Source: Kappaphycus alvarezii
Taxonomy: Eukaryota > Rhodophyta > Florideophyceae > Gigartinales > Solieriaceae
Assembly: GCA_002205965.3 (NCBI GenBank)
Contig: NADL03000026.1
Location: 62,001-126,000, forward strand
DNA length: 64,000 nucleotides
Direction of reading: 5' to 3'
Shown here in pieces: positions 21,173 to 32,772 of the stretch (within the stretch, counting starts at the first letter, position 1; each line of letters opens with the position of its first letter). Position numbers and translations under genes: made by a program. Under the pieces are notes generated by a model. The model worked only from the letters and a program-made list of their open reading frames with translations. It had not been told where the DNA came from and ran no database searches.

Positions 21173-23430
21173 GTTGCGTGTGGACTTGGAGATGAACGGC
21201 TGGTTTGAAAGGTTTGGGGAAGTGTGGATTTGTACGTGGATTTGTATCATATGTCTGTGACTGTTATTGGAGACGCAGGCTTTGGCGACTGTGTGCGATG
21301 GGTTGGCAAGTGGAATTGCTGACTCATTTCACTAGGCACAGGTTGAGGGTAGCACAGTAGGTTATAAACAGGGGCCTTCAGCAACATTTTTCACAAAACA
21401 CTTCCAAGACAAGGGCGCAAGATGGAAAGATCGATTCGGAGTGTCAAGACTTGAGGCATTAATGTGCAGTCCTTTACCGATTGCGCTACCACTACCAGTA
21501 ATCCGTCTTATTCTAAAGCAAGAGTCGAGGAGAAATCGCTCTATCGGCCGCACCGGAATCAATGGCCAGTTGATGGGGGTGGGCGGGCAACTGACTGTTT
21601 AGGAGCGTTTGCCGCTATAGTCATGTTCCTCAAATGCGTGATGGGTAATGATGAAGACTCTCAAGAATGGGCAGCAACACGAACTGGTCTTGCGCAAAAT
21701 TGCTACGAATGGTCCATGTACTTATCTGAACGACTGTACCTCCGGTGAGAGCAAACGGTAGCAGAATGATAGTTCCATGAGGACATATTCTGTTTGTCTG
21801 TGCGCAGCAATTGGAAGGATCATTCGCGGGACGTGTGACTGCTTTCGAACCAGTGGTTGATACTGTGCAAGAGTATCGCATAATCTCCGCGATTATTCTC
21901 TGTACATTTTTGCCCTGATCATTTCCGTTGGGGCGTGATGGCGCTTAAATCCACATTCCACTCAGTGAGGCCTAGTAAGGCAGTCATTGGGGCATATCTG
22001 ACTCAAAAAGGATCAGCCGGGAGAGTTGTCATGTTGGTCGAATCCATATATCGATATTCCGGAGTAGATTAGCGGTAGATGGTGGCCGTATGCCAGGCTG
22101 CAGTTGCCGGGACAAGCCTTGTATCGGGCGTCGGTTCGGATTCACAGGCGGTGCCGTCGTAGATGTAAACGTCGAACTTGCCGTAAAGGGGTTGTGTCGT
22201 CACTCTGCGCGCTGGTCGCGTTCGGTGGATCGCGTAGAATTTATTTTTTGGGGAATCATGAAGCGGGACAGATCCTATTGTAATTCGAAATCGATTGCCC
22301 TCAAATAAGCATTTGTCATGGTGAAAGGTGTATTTGAATAAGTTCAATTGAATGGGTACGAGGTAGATTGCGAGGCCAGCCATGGAGCAGCGTGAGTTGT
22401 AGAAAGACTGGCTGCCGAAATAGTGCCCTGACTGCGTTTAAAAAACTAGGGTGGGCGCGAAACGGTTACCGACTATGTTGACCTCGCCGTCTTGACACAG
22501 GAACGTTCTCTGTGCACTTTGGAGAAAGTGGGAGCGGCCGCAGAAGAGCAGCAATTAATGTCTCACAACTTGTATATAACACTTGATAACAGCTCTCCAC
22601 ATAGTGCGGCAGGTCGATCAAGCTACTGAGAATCTGCATCACTTTTCGCATGCAATAGTACGAATGTGGTTCCATGGTGCGGGGAGTTGACGACCCTATC
22701 GATGTAGAGGGGTGGAATTGCCTATTGGATTTTATGGATAAACTCCAACGTTGTTACAAGTGCATTTTGACCAAGCGAGAAAAGAGGCATGGTGGCCGAG
22801 TTAGTTACCAATCGATGCGACGCTGACCATCCGATTCCGATTGCCAGATGGTATCTGCAGATGTTTCTGTTTGAATGTTGGCGAACAGGCAGTATTCGTG
22901 CGGAGATGTTACAGACGGCGCTTGACGGGGCTTAGTACTACTGTACCGCTTCTGCGCATGGCCACTAGAGTCGTAGCCGTCGAGACCAATGGAAATAGAT
23001 GCCGGGAAACTGATCTTGATATGAAACTATGGTAGGGTACCGAACTTTGTACAAGGCAGTGGCTTAGATACTGCATTATTGCTGGGCGCATTCCATTCAC
23101 TCTGCCCCAACCGACCTGAAATACTTTCAAATATCAAACCACCCCACATTCCCCCCCTCTGCAACATGGGCACACAAGATTCAATGTCCCCTCTTCACAG
23201 CGGTCCAGTGAGAAAGGAGTTTTAAACTGATTATCATTTTATCTTGCTCAAAGCCAACGTACTAGAGTCCTTTGGCATATAGTAAGTAAAAAATCTGCGG
23301 GCTGTACAAAAACACACTTCAAGACTTGAATTCATCGATAAGGCTTTATGTTCACATGAGCTTTCGCCTTTGACCCCACTGCCTATACGGTAGTTTATTG
23401 ATTAAAATTGGTGCCCAAGCCTCGGGATGA
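21173..23430. other. Spacer without supported genes
   Basis: Mixed composition, many short open frames on both strands without domains, and no base-skew switch of the kind seen in genes here. Nothing else recognised. Confidence 0.4.
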
Positions 23431-23556
23431 CAATCACGCATCACCATGTACACAAAATTTGTAACAAGGACAGTCGATCCATCCAAACGACTCTCTCCAA
23501 CTAGACCGCCACTCAAAGCCTCCAACCCCATCAAATAAAACACCACCCCTCACACT

Positions 23557-24134
23557 ATGCAACCCAGCCGTCCCAACCCAACCACGGCATCCACGGCACC
23601 AAAGCAATCCAAATGTCGCCAAGCAAACAAACGCAATTCAGACACCCCAATGTCCCCCCCAAAATCACACCACACCAGTCACACAGCGATACACCATAAA
23701 ACTGTCCCGTCACAGGAAAGCGCAAAACGCAAGGCAAAGAAATGTCGTCGCTTTGACGCCAGTGCCGGCGCGTGTACGCCACAGGCGGTGCTGTGGTCCA
23801 CCCGAGCGTTGGACTGTCCGCCTGTTGACATTATGCGCTGCACTGTAATCAAAGCGTGGGTGAGTGTTGCTTTCACTTGTGCATTACTGGGTGTTTTGGT
23901 ATAGGGGCGGAAATTGGGGACTGTACACTGGTACCTTGTGTGGAAATGTGTCTTGTGGGCATGGGAGGGGGGTTGTGGGGTGAAGGGATTGTATTGGGGA
24001 CACGGTGTTGCAGATGTTGGGTGGTTGGTGGGGTGGTTGGGAGGGTGTGCGGTGGAGAGGTGGTGATGTTTGGGCGTCCACTGGGTGCTGAGTTGGAAGG
24101 GCAGTCGGAGGTGCGGTGGATGCAATTGTATTGA
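23557..24134 (+). CDS. Unrecognised gene, Lys/Ser-rich start and Cys/Gly-rich end
   Basis: I do not recognise a family. From the ATG at 23557 the frame is open for 115 codons: a basic, low-complexity start (KQSKCRQANKRN, ESAKRKAKKCRRFDASAG) and then VDIMRCTVIKAW. In a second frame, from about 23900 to the stop at 24134, a Cys-rich segment reads GDCTLVPCVEMC and GTRCCRCWVVGG, suggestive of metal ligands. A GTGAGT right after KAW (about 23859) and a TATAG near 23904 could delimit a very short intron instead of a frameshift. The region shows the same C-rich to G-rich switch on the coding strand as proven genes here, which is my main reason for listing it. The 199-codon minus-strand frame is a shadow. 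Confidence 0.4.
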
Positions 24135-24673
24135 GTGTGTATTTGGCACTTGACTGCGGTATGGTGGTGTTAAGCACGGTGCCTGAGGTGCCGTGTGTCG
24201 TGGTGATGCGCTGTTTTTAACGGGACGTGGAAATCCATGTTTTGAGTTTACCAAGGGTTGCGACAGTGATGATTGCAATTCGACTGTACTGGACGTATAC
24301 CTAGAGCATTACAGCGTAGTACTGTACCTATATGACGGATACACTATACACCAAAATATTTCACATTACAGTACACTCGACCAATGAATTGTTGGATACA
24401 AATTGTTTCCAAACTGAAATACTATACTTTATTTGATGTATTCTGTGGTACTGTAAACAACTGTAAGATAGCAAAAAGCAAAACTGGCTATACTAGAGAC
24501 TCTGTTCATTATTTCGCGGGAATCCACAACCTGCCGTATTCCCCACATCCTCCGTCCATCGATGCGACCCGTCAGGCCCCTGCCTTTCCCTTAACCTACA
24601 ACTAATTTCGTCCTCCCTCGTCGCCTCCAATCCAACATAACCAACCGCCCATCTTTGTGTGTCATTCAACAGC
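24135..24673. other. Spacer and leader of the polymerase eta gene
   Basis: AT-rich with scattered ACTGTAC motifs (24300-24460), then a C-rich leader from about 24530. No gene supported. Confidence 0.4.
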
Positions 24674-26244
24674 ATGCCACCCTCTCCTCCATCCTTCACC
24701 TCGACTTGGACTGCTTCTACGCCCAAGTTGAACGCAAGCGCTTAAAACTCCCTCCCGACACCCCACTGGCCGTCATACAATGGTCCAGCGCCTCGCCGTA
24801 AGTTATCCCGCTCGCGCATTGGGCGTAAAACGTGGCATGCTTGTTGAGCAAATTCGCAAACTCTGCGGCGATGCCGTTCATCTCGTGTACGTCGAGACCA
24901 TCGGAAACGCCCAACCCACCGACGACCCAGACCTTTCTCCAGATCCTGATGTCTTGAATACCCAAAAGGTATCGCTTGCACGATATCGCGCCGCTTCGGC
25001 AAATATTTTTCATGCTATGCAAAAAGCATTGCACGGATATCACGCTGTGTTGGAACGTGCATCTATCGATGAGGCATACATTGATGTGTCAATCGAGGCA
25101 GATCGTAGGGCTCGAAACGGTCTTCCGGTAGCCGCAGAGTCGGAGCGAATAGTTGTCGTGGGAGGAAAGATCGATATGGGAAATGAGTCGGACTTGCGCT
25201 TGATCCATGCCGCGGATATTGCCATCGACGTCCGTCGCAGGGTTTTCAACGATTGCGGTTACACCGTTAGTGCAGGGGTCAGTGTCAACAAACTACTGGC
25301 AAAGTTTGCCAGTGCTAAGAATAAGCCCGATGGTCAAACCGTCGTGCCGTTTTCAGCCATTGCCGATCTCATCAAGGATGTACCGTTGAGAAAGTTGCGC
25401 GGATTAGGCGGCAAGCTAGGGAAGGAGGTAGAGAAATGGGCGTCATCACCGCAGGGGAGGCGACGCAACTCAGTATGGACACGCTGGAGCACAAGCTGGG
25501 CAGAAAATTTGCAGAGTTTGTGTACCGCTCGGTTCGTGGGGAGGATGAGACGGAGGTTAAGGAAAGAGATAAGACAAAGAGCCTGCTGGCCGCGAAAAGC
25601 TTTAAGCGTGCTATGAGTTTGGAACCGGCGGAGAAGAAGTGGCTCCCTATTCTAGCTGAGGAACTTGCGGAGCGAGTGGCTATCGAGTCGGAGCTCCATA
25701 ATCGACAGGCACGGACACTTGTTATCAGCTTTCGAGTCCGGCAGGCTGGGGGACAGGGAACCATGGTCAGTGCCTCGAGGTCCGTCCCCATGCCAGCGGC
25801 AGGCGCGGAGGGAAGGACCGAGGCTATTTTGAAGTTGGCTATTGGCGTGTTAAGAAAAGTGATGAATGAAGAGAAGCAGTTTATGTTTCCTATTAACTTT
25901 GTCGGCTTGACGGGGACTAACTTTCTTGATCGCGCGTCCGCGCATGAGAGTATTAGTCGATACTTTCTGCAAGCGAACAGGATACATTGCAGGACAGTGG
26001 GAATAAGTCGGTGCGGGATAATGAATTGGACCATGAAAAACGATTACAAGAAAGGCGAGATAGGGAACTGGCGTTGCGACTGCACAGGGAGGAGAGCATG
26101 AGAGGGGTGAAGAAACCAATTCGGAAATCAATCGTTAAACCGAGTGCTGGACGAAAGGCAAGCAAAAAGGCCAGAAACGGGGCTGAAGGGGCCATCTCCT
26201 TGGACAAGTTCTTTTTCTCCTCCGGAAAGTCTAAGAAATTATAG
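24674..26244 (+). CDS. POLH: DNA polymerase eta (Y-family translesion polymerase), frameshifted
   Basis: Copies past UV photoproducts in the nucleus. Signatures in order: LHLDLDCFYAQVERKRL (catalytic Asp of motif I, about 24698-24745), AVSYPARALGVKRGM, RYRAASANIF, VLERASIDEAYID (catalytic SIDE-type motif, about 25050-25085), YTVSAGVSVNKLLAKFASAKNKPDG, LRKLRGLGGKLG with the helix-hairpin-helix, EFVYRSVRGED, and KSLLAAKSFKRAM opening the little-finger domain. The end carries an acidic/basic helix RDRELALRLHREES resembling a ubiquitin-interacting motif, and AISLDKFFF at the C-terminus, a PCNA-binding PIP-like box without the usual Gln. No UBZ zinc finger is visible. Frame changes near 24685, 24785, 25430 and 25980. 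Motif I is read in a frame that has no ATG; the ATG at 24674 in the neighbouring frame is the likely start. Confidence 0.9.
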
Positions 26245-26988
26245 CCTTCCATCCCTACTGACCAAAGGGCCAACGTTGCAATTGTTTGGAAACATCATCT
26301 ACGTGGAACTTGGAAGTCGTTAGATCTAGTTGTTGCCCAGATGATGCTGAATGGAAGATGGACGTCGCTCATTGCCCAGTCAAGTGCTTGCCCACTGAGT
26401 TCAGTGCATTATCGTAAGAACTTGCTCTGTGAGATGGTGGGAATCGTAATATTTCGCTGTCGTGGGACTTTTCAGAGAGTTGGATGCCAGTGATCTGCGG
26501 TATCAGTGTTGCTCAAACGTCTTCACTAAACGCATCGGCCCTGACAAAGGTCCGCTCTCTAAACTGGGAAGCTGCGAGCGATAGGCTTTTTTTGAGGTTT
26601 TTTCAAAAATGGCATTTTTTGGGCAGTCTCGCCGCATGAGGTATTTGGGCGCAACTCAGGAGATGTCCTAGCTGGAATTCTAGCTGGTTTCGGGAAAACC
26701 CAGTAATCACGCCCTACTCTCTCAAACAGAAGTCCAAAGCACTTCGGTTGCGGAAATTTAAATCCCAAGGCTTTGATTGAGCAAAACATCTGAAGACCTG
26801 TCTCTCGGGCCATCGACTTTCCGGATTTAATCGCAACACTAATTTCTCTGGTTGGAAAAGTAACGATTCAGTATCTTGGCGCAGGGGTTTACCTTTCATT
26901 CAGCTCTCGCCACCGTCAGCTGCGGACAATCAACAAAACACCTTGGCCTTCTTCGGGAAAAAACCAACCAGCCACGGAATTCACCAAC
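26245..26988. other. Spacer between polymerase eta and the Mpo1-like gene
   Basis: No gene supported. The part from 26870 is C-rich, as in other leaders. The minus-strand open frames at 26559-26899 have no known domain. Confidence 0.4.
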
Positions 26989-27533
26989 ATGCGTGCTTCG
27001 AGCCTGCTCAGCTTAGAACGGCAGTTTGCGTTCTATAATTCTTACCACTCCAACACCATCAACCGGAGGATTCATATGGTGTTTGTTCCCACCATCGTCA
27101 TCACCACACTCTCGCTTTTGTCGCTTATCAAGCTTCCATCCCTGCGGATGACCTGTCACGGGTAGTTACCTTGTTTTACATCATCTACTACCTTGTACTT
27201 GATCTCACAATCGGTCTCCTCTACTCCCCGTTCTTGCTCGGTTTCTATGCCATCTCTCGTGCCTTGTGTGATTATGCCGGCCCCGCTGGGACTGTCCCGC
27301 TAGCCGGTGCCCTAAACTTCATTGGATGGTTTTCGCAATTCGTCGGGCATTACGCGTTTGAAGGTAGAGCGCCAGCTCTCACAGACTCATTCCTACAGTC
27401 CATACTAGCCGCCCCCATCGTCATATGGCTCGACCTAGTCTTTGCAATGGGCTTCATGCAAGACACCAAGGCTAAATTACTGAGGGCAAAAGTTGTGGCC
27501 AAGGCGAGGAAGGCAATCTCACGAAAGGGTTAA
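26989..27533 (+). CDS. Mpo1-like/DUF962 membrane protein (frameshifted)
   Basis: Small multi-pass membrane protein of the family that includes yeast Mpo1, an ER Fe(II)-dependent dioxygenase in fatty-acid alpha-oxidation. The ATG at 26989 opens with LERQFAFYNSYHSNTINRRIHMVFVP, matching the family start (QFAFY...YHSN..N..IH) with His residues proposed as iron ligands. A hydrophobic segment follows. The frame changes at about 27135-27145 and continues DLSRVVTLFYIIYYL, then IGWFSQFVGHYAFEGRAPAL, with the second conserved His, and QSILAAPIVIWLDLVFAMGF, a last membrane helix, and a basic tail ending KAISRKG. Total about 180 codons, normal for the family. Confidence 0.85.
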
Positions 27534-28472
27534 GTGCAGCGCGCACGGGCGGCGGTACTCGTCTTGTATTGGTAAAGCATTTGTTCGCCGGATTGATGTT
27601 GGTGATTTCCGGGCTAGATCCTCTTCATTTATTCAATTATGGCCCGTTATCTTTTCAAAAGGAGCGGGTGGTCCCACAAAATAATGAATTTCCATGTGCA
27701 AAGTGCAGATATCTGTCATCAACGGAGACAGCATCCTTACACGGTGTGACAAAGTAAAAGGGTGACTCCAGCTCCACTACTGGGTTGCCCGCGAAGTCGA
27801 CACCAAGACTGACGTAACTTTGGGAAGAATTTCGTTGCAACATCCTTTTACGTTACCTCCGCTGGAGAGAAACGGGACTGTCTGCAAACGTTACGATTTC
27901 CTCAGGTAACCACCATGTATTAGATACGAGGCGTGACCGGCAAGCAGGCGTCTAGCAACTATTCGCTGCCACGTTTTGTCATGTTCTTCAGACTGCTTGG
28001 TGACAGCCTCTTGCCTGCAAAGTAGAGTTAAGTACTACCCAAGATTGCGGACGCAGATCAAACAATGTTTACGCAGTCAACCTCAAGATTCTCTGTTTTG
28101 AGTCATGTATTGTGCTAGGGACCAGTCTATTTCGTGAAGCCCACATACCTCTACAAGCAATCGCAGTGTGACGCCAGCTCCGCAACTTACCAGGTAACGA
28201 GTATCATTTGGCGCTGTCTTCGGCCGCGTTCCTCCCGTAATCTTTCAACGCAATGCCTTGGCTCAACCAGTTTCACAAAATCAGTGGCTTACCGCAATAG
28301 GAGACATGTTCACATAGCCTTGGCACATGCACTTTCGGTGTCGAGGCGAGTGTTGAGTTTCGGAATGAGCACGAAACTCAGAATCTCGCGGCCTCGGGCA
28401 ACCGAGGACACGCACGCACAGCGAAAAGAAGATTTGTAAGAAAGCAACCAAATCCATGGACCATGACCAATC
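27534..28472. other. Spacer between two convergent genes
   Basis: No gene supported. It separates the Mpo1-like stop codon from the LUC7-like stop codon; both genes point into it, so it must hold both 3' ends. Confidence 0.4.
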
Positions 28473-30133
28473 TCAATAGCGAGGACGTTGGCGGCTGTAA
28501 CCCGGAGATCCAGGACGGCGTCGCTTGCGCCCACTTTCGTACCTGTCACCTCTTCTGTCGCGACGATACTGCTCGGTTTCGTTACGTCGATAGCGATCAT
28601 CCCGACCGTAATTATCGCGCCCTCTCATCGAGCGGTCGTACCAGTCAGTAGTACCGTAACCGCGACGCCCGTAATCTCTGTTGGTGTCCCGAGAGCGATC
28701 AAATCGATCGTAATTCCTAGAATACCGATCGTTCCTGCTATAGTCATCTCGACTGTAATCTTCCCTGCGTCGGTTATCGCGACGGTAATCATCAAGACGA
28801 GAGTATGTGGAATCACGATCATCGAAACGACGGCGTGTGAAGTCACGAGAATAGCGATCACCAGGACGTCTATCAACAGCAACTTGCTTCTCCAGTTCGG
28901 CAACTTTCTCGCGCAACTGCGCAAGAGAATGATGGGACTTACCGCCATAATGGGAAAGAAGTCGCGATTCCGCATCAACCAGACTGATAAACCCACCGCA
29001 GCACGCACAAACGCGAAGACTCTGCTTTCTATCAAGCATCAGTAAGCCGTCGGGCCCTTTACCCGTCTTGTAGAACTCATCCATTTTGCTTGGAGTCCCA
29101 GTGAGACCTACCTCAGCCTTCTGCGCACTAGTCCGCTGCTTGTTCGAGTCGTTCTTCGCAATCTCATTCTGTTCGGATGTCTCTGTGTTTTTGTTTGCCT
29201 GAGCAGATTTTCAGGATCGCGCGAAAGAGCTGCGATCGCATTTTTTCTCGGAGAATCCTCCGCTTCTCTTTCAGACTTTGGATCATTGCTGTTTTCGACT
29301 GCAGTGTCTTCCTTCGAAATGACCTTCTCCTGGTCTGCATCACCGAAATCTTTCTTTTCATTTGCTTGAAAGGACTCCTTGTTATTTGCGGGATTTGCGT
29401 CTGATGCAGACATCGCATTCATCTCACTTTGTGCAGGAATAACCTTGATGACCCCAAATCCGTCGAGATCGTCATCTTCGTCTTCATCATCAACATCCAA
29501 ATCATCCTGATCTGACGTTGTATCACCGTTGTCTCCTTTGTCGTCACTTTTCGGGGATTTTTTCGCCTCCTTACCTTGCTGAGTCTGTCTATTCGGGCCC
29601 TTTGTTTCATGACTGGCAGTCTCGGAAGCGTGTTCACCATCATCATCACCAACCATAGGGTTTAGCTCATCTATTTCACTTAGAATCCTTATCTTCGCGT
29701 TTGGGCTCACCATCCCCAACTTTTTCAGCGTATCAAAGTTTCGAATCATCAGTCCTGATAAGTCACCACTTGTCTTATACGTGGCTTGCAACCTTCTCGC
29801 ATGGCCTCTTATTTTCCTTTCCTCATCCTCCAGGATGGCCTTACATTCATAAAGCAGATCTCTGGTCCAACGTGCAATTTCAGATGTCAGCTTACCTAGT
29901 TGTTTATCCTTGTCAAATTTGGCCTTCGCAACAGAAGAGTGATCCTTTGGACAAGAACCAGGCTCACTTCGATGTTTGATGTGCAAATCATGTGGGCAAA
30001 AACCTAGGAGAAAATGCTTGCAGACGGAGGAATCAGTGTAGGAAACAGAAGGTTGATTCGCAGCTGTTAGCGGGCCATTGCGATCTGCGCCAAGAAGCTT
30101 GTCAAGCTGCGCGCGAACTGAGTCGTACGCCAT
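28473..30133 (-). CDS. LUC7-like U1 snRNP-associated splicing factor with long acidic insert and RD/RS tail
   Basis: Luc7-family proteins sit in the U1 snRNP and help select 5' splice sites. The start MAYDSVRAQLDKLLGADRNG (ATG at 30133) matches the family's N-terminus. The first zinc finger reads VCKHFLLGFCPHDLHIKH with GSCPKDH; a helical region follows. The second zinc finger reads LRVCACCGGFISLVDAESRLLSHYGGKSH (about 29020-28935). Between them is an unusual insert of about 150-200 residues, very rich in Asp, Glu, Ser and Lys (DDLDVDDEDEDDDLDGFG). The frame changes near 29215 in an A-rich stretch; beyond it the frame QANKNTETSEQNEIAKN runs unbroken into the second finger. The tail is an RD/RS/RY-rich low-complexity region (for example SRDDYSRNDRYSRNYDR) ending at 28473. 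A splicing factor implies that introns exist in this genome. Confidence 0.9.
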
Positions 30134-32184
30134 TGTCACAAGGGCGCGACTTACTTGGTTTTCTTCGGGAGAGGACAGGAACTGCGGCAACAAAGGCGAG
30201 GAACGGATCAGACGTCGTGGTAAAAAAGTAAAGCGAAGAAACTTTTGACGAGATGAATATACCCTTTGAATGCAAATGAAGTTCAGAAATTTTGACTGCG
30301 AAGCAAAAGCGGTGGCGTGCAGACGCCCTTTTCGCTTCAGTGAGGCGGCTGCAGGCTCTGTCTGGCAGTAGCTGGAAATTTGCTTTCCTTAACTCACGAA
30401 CACCGGTGCACTTGTGGTCGTTAAGGAAGGCAGATGTATGGCGAGGGTGTGGATACGTGCTGCTCATAGAACGCCTCGCAGTCTGCCGGCCATGGCTTTT
30501 CAGGATATATGAAGCAGTGTCGAAGACTTCTTGCTCATCGAAAAAATATTTAATTTTCTGGAGGAAAAGTATGCAAAACGGAACACGTTGGAGGCATTAA
30601 AAATTTCGTAAATTTTAACCTAATTTTTATGAACTCCTACGGTAGCTGTAAGTTTCGAAGGGTGCAATTTTTTTGCATTACAGAACATACCGTACCGAGG
30701 GTAGCCTATGCGGTACTGATCACAGCACTGTAATGCCCCCAATTAAAAGCTAAAGCAGTAACATATTTATGTAAACCATCTTCTTGAAATTACAGTGACT
30801 TACTGTTCATTCGACGTGATTGTTTTTGCCACAGGACACCATACCTCTCTGAGCCCATAGCCTTAAATAACAGCTAGTGGTACATCTTCCCGCTCAACAG
30901 CACTGCAAGGCAACACTTCCTCTGTGCAACAAAAAATGCCATATAGCACTCAAATCACCACGGAAGAGCACTCCCTGGCTCATGCACTCCCACAGGGCAG
31001 GCCTTACCATTTTCCGAGATCTCGAAACTACCGAAGAGCTCAAGGAATGTCATCCGATCATTTTTGGCAATCCTATGAAAAAGAGAGGGAGGCAGCCGGA
31101 GCGCTGCTAAATGACTAGAGGAGACACTGGCAGTGTGTTTCAGAAAGTTGGAAGCAAAGGGTCAATAGAGTGTAGGTAGATTCCCACGAGAATCCATAAG
31201 AACCCCCCCTTTTACAGCTACTACTGTAGCTCTAGCGTAGTAAATGTAGATTCTAGCTCACTCACGAAAAACTACAGTAACAAATAGAGAATAGATACTG
31301 ATCAAGTTTAACTACTTAATATTCTACGATAAAGACCTCTAACGTGTCGCTACGTTAAACAAAGTGGTTATTCGTAAATAAAAAGATTTTTCATAAACCC
31401 TTGTGGGATTAGCACCAATTCATAGAACGAGATCCATATCCAAGTTCTCTGTTGCAACGTTTTGCAGCGGAGAACTGCATTCGGAAAGTAGGCAAGTCTG
31501 TATTACACAGTGGTGTAATAGAGAACTTGTGCCACTATTTCCAGTCCCGGACTATTGATTTCCTCGTCAACGATACTACGGTAGTACATTTTGTTTCGAA
31601 TATACTTCCGCAAAGCATCAGTAACCAAGCAGATCTGTTAGGTGTAATGTGAACGGAATCCTTTGTTCGCTCCGACCGCGCTCCGACTAGGCATCATAGA
31701 GTGGCATGCCACGCAGTAAGTGTAGTGCAATTGGCACTCATACTGTAATGCTTTCGACAGAGCTGATTTTGGTGATCTTTATTTTTGATCTGATTCACTG
31801 CTAGCCAGCAGGCACTGTACTGTACAGTAAGGGCAATTTTCGCTTGTCGCCTACTATTATTTCGGGTGCAGTATAACCACTAGGGGGGTTGAGGGCTTGC
31901 AATCTGGACCACTCGGCCCCCAAATTGGACCTGATATTTTCGCTGGAGAAAAGCACCTATTGGGCCACATGTCGAGTTTACTTATCTCTAGCTTGGATCT
32001 CCCTTACTTGGCTGACCCTACCTTCACTCACCCCGCCGTCGTAGATAAACCTAACCTAGCTAACTAGTATTTATACCTACTTGGCCACTAGGGCCCCAGA
32101 TTAGACAGCCACCCCGGTGTTGGCTCTGAACTTGACTCCCAACTTCCGCCTTTGCAGAAACCTTGCCAACGGTAACTTTGGCTA
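30134..32184. other. Spacer at the GC-to-AT transition
   Basis: From about 30.6 kb the sequence becomes AT-rich. It holds an ACTGTACTGTACAGTA palindromic tract at 31814-31829. No gene supported; the LUC7 leader lies at 30134-30240. Confidence 0.45.
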
Positions 32185-32714
32185 TAGCCACGTTTATCCG
32201 CCCGGGTCCCCCTTTTTATTTCCTCGACCTCTATCCAATATTATAATACCCCTTTTGTTGTTTGTTTTTGATATTTACTCACACTTGGCGCCCCAGACTT
32301 CTATATACAAATAGGAACTTCAAGGTTGTCGTTGGTGACTATTCTTATCTCTAAAGGAGATATTAAGCACTGCTGACCCACTACTACATCTTATTTGTCA
32401 ATTATTACACCCCTGGTGTCTGCGGTTCTTTGGAATCGATCCATAACAAGGTTCTAGCATTCCGCGGACCACAGTCCGGCCTTACAACACGGAGGAAAAG
32501 TATAACGTCCAGCTGTCCAAGGAATATCCCCGCTCTTCCAGCTCCACTTCTCCTCGCCACCAGCGAGCTGTCCTACTGCATCAAAGGGTGCTTAAAGAGA
32601 AAGAGGGACAGCGAACACCCTGCGAGTATTGGTGTGTGTGTGTGTTGGTTTGCCTCATTGTTTGACGGTGTTCCGTTCCTAGACTAGAAACTGCGCACCG
32701 CGCATTGCACTACA
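32185..32714 (-). repeat. LTR of the Ty3/gypsy element (3' LTR, minus strand)
   Basis: On the minus strand it begins TGTAGTGCAATGC at 32714, directly after the end of the chromodomain-encoding region, and ends near 32185 in GGATAAACGTGGCTA. A second diverged copy in opposite orientation is found at 62379-62912 with the same start and end sequences. No partner LTR is visible upstream of the pol region. Confidence 0.8.
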
Positions 32715-32772
32715 TTAAGGCCAAGAAAATGTACTCACGACCAATTTTCTTGCGCCACAATATGGCTTCAGG

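Noticed and set aside
23679-24278. 199-codon minus-strand frame
   Set aside because: Pro/His/Thr-rich shadow of the G-rich plus strand.
24674-26244. Programmed ribosomal frameshifting
   Set aside because: The shift sites have no common slippery sequence, and too many unrelated genes are affected.
28488-29045. 185-codon plus-strand frame over LUC7
   Set aside because: Antisense of the RD/RS repeat tail; the Val/Ile/Thr-rich translation is the mirror of Arg/Asp/Tyr codons.
31452-31652. 66-codon frame as a retrotransposon fragment
   Set aside because: No recognisable pol motif; AT-rich spacer composition.
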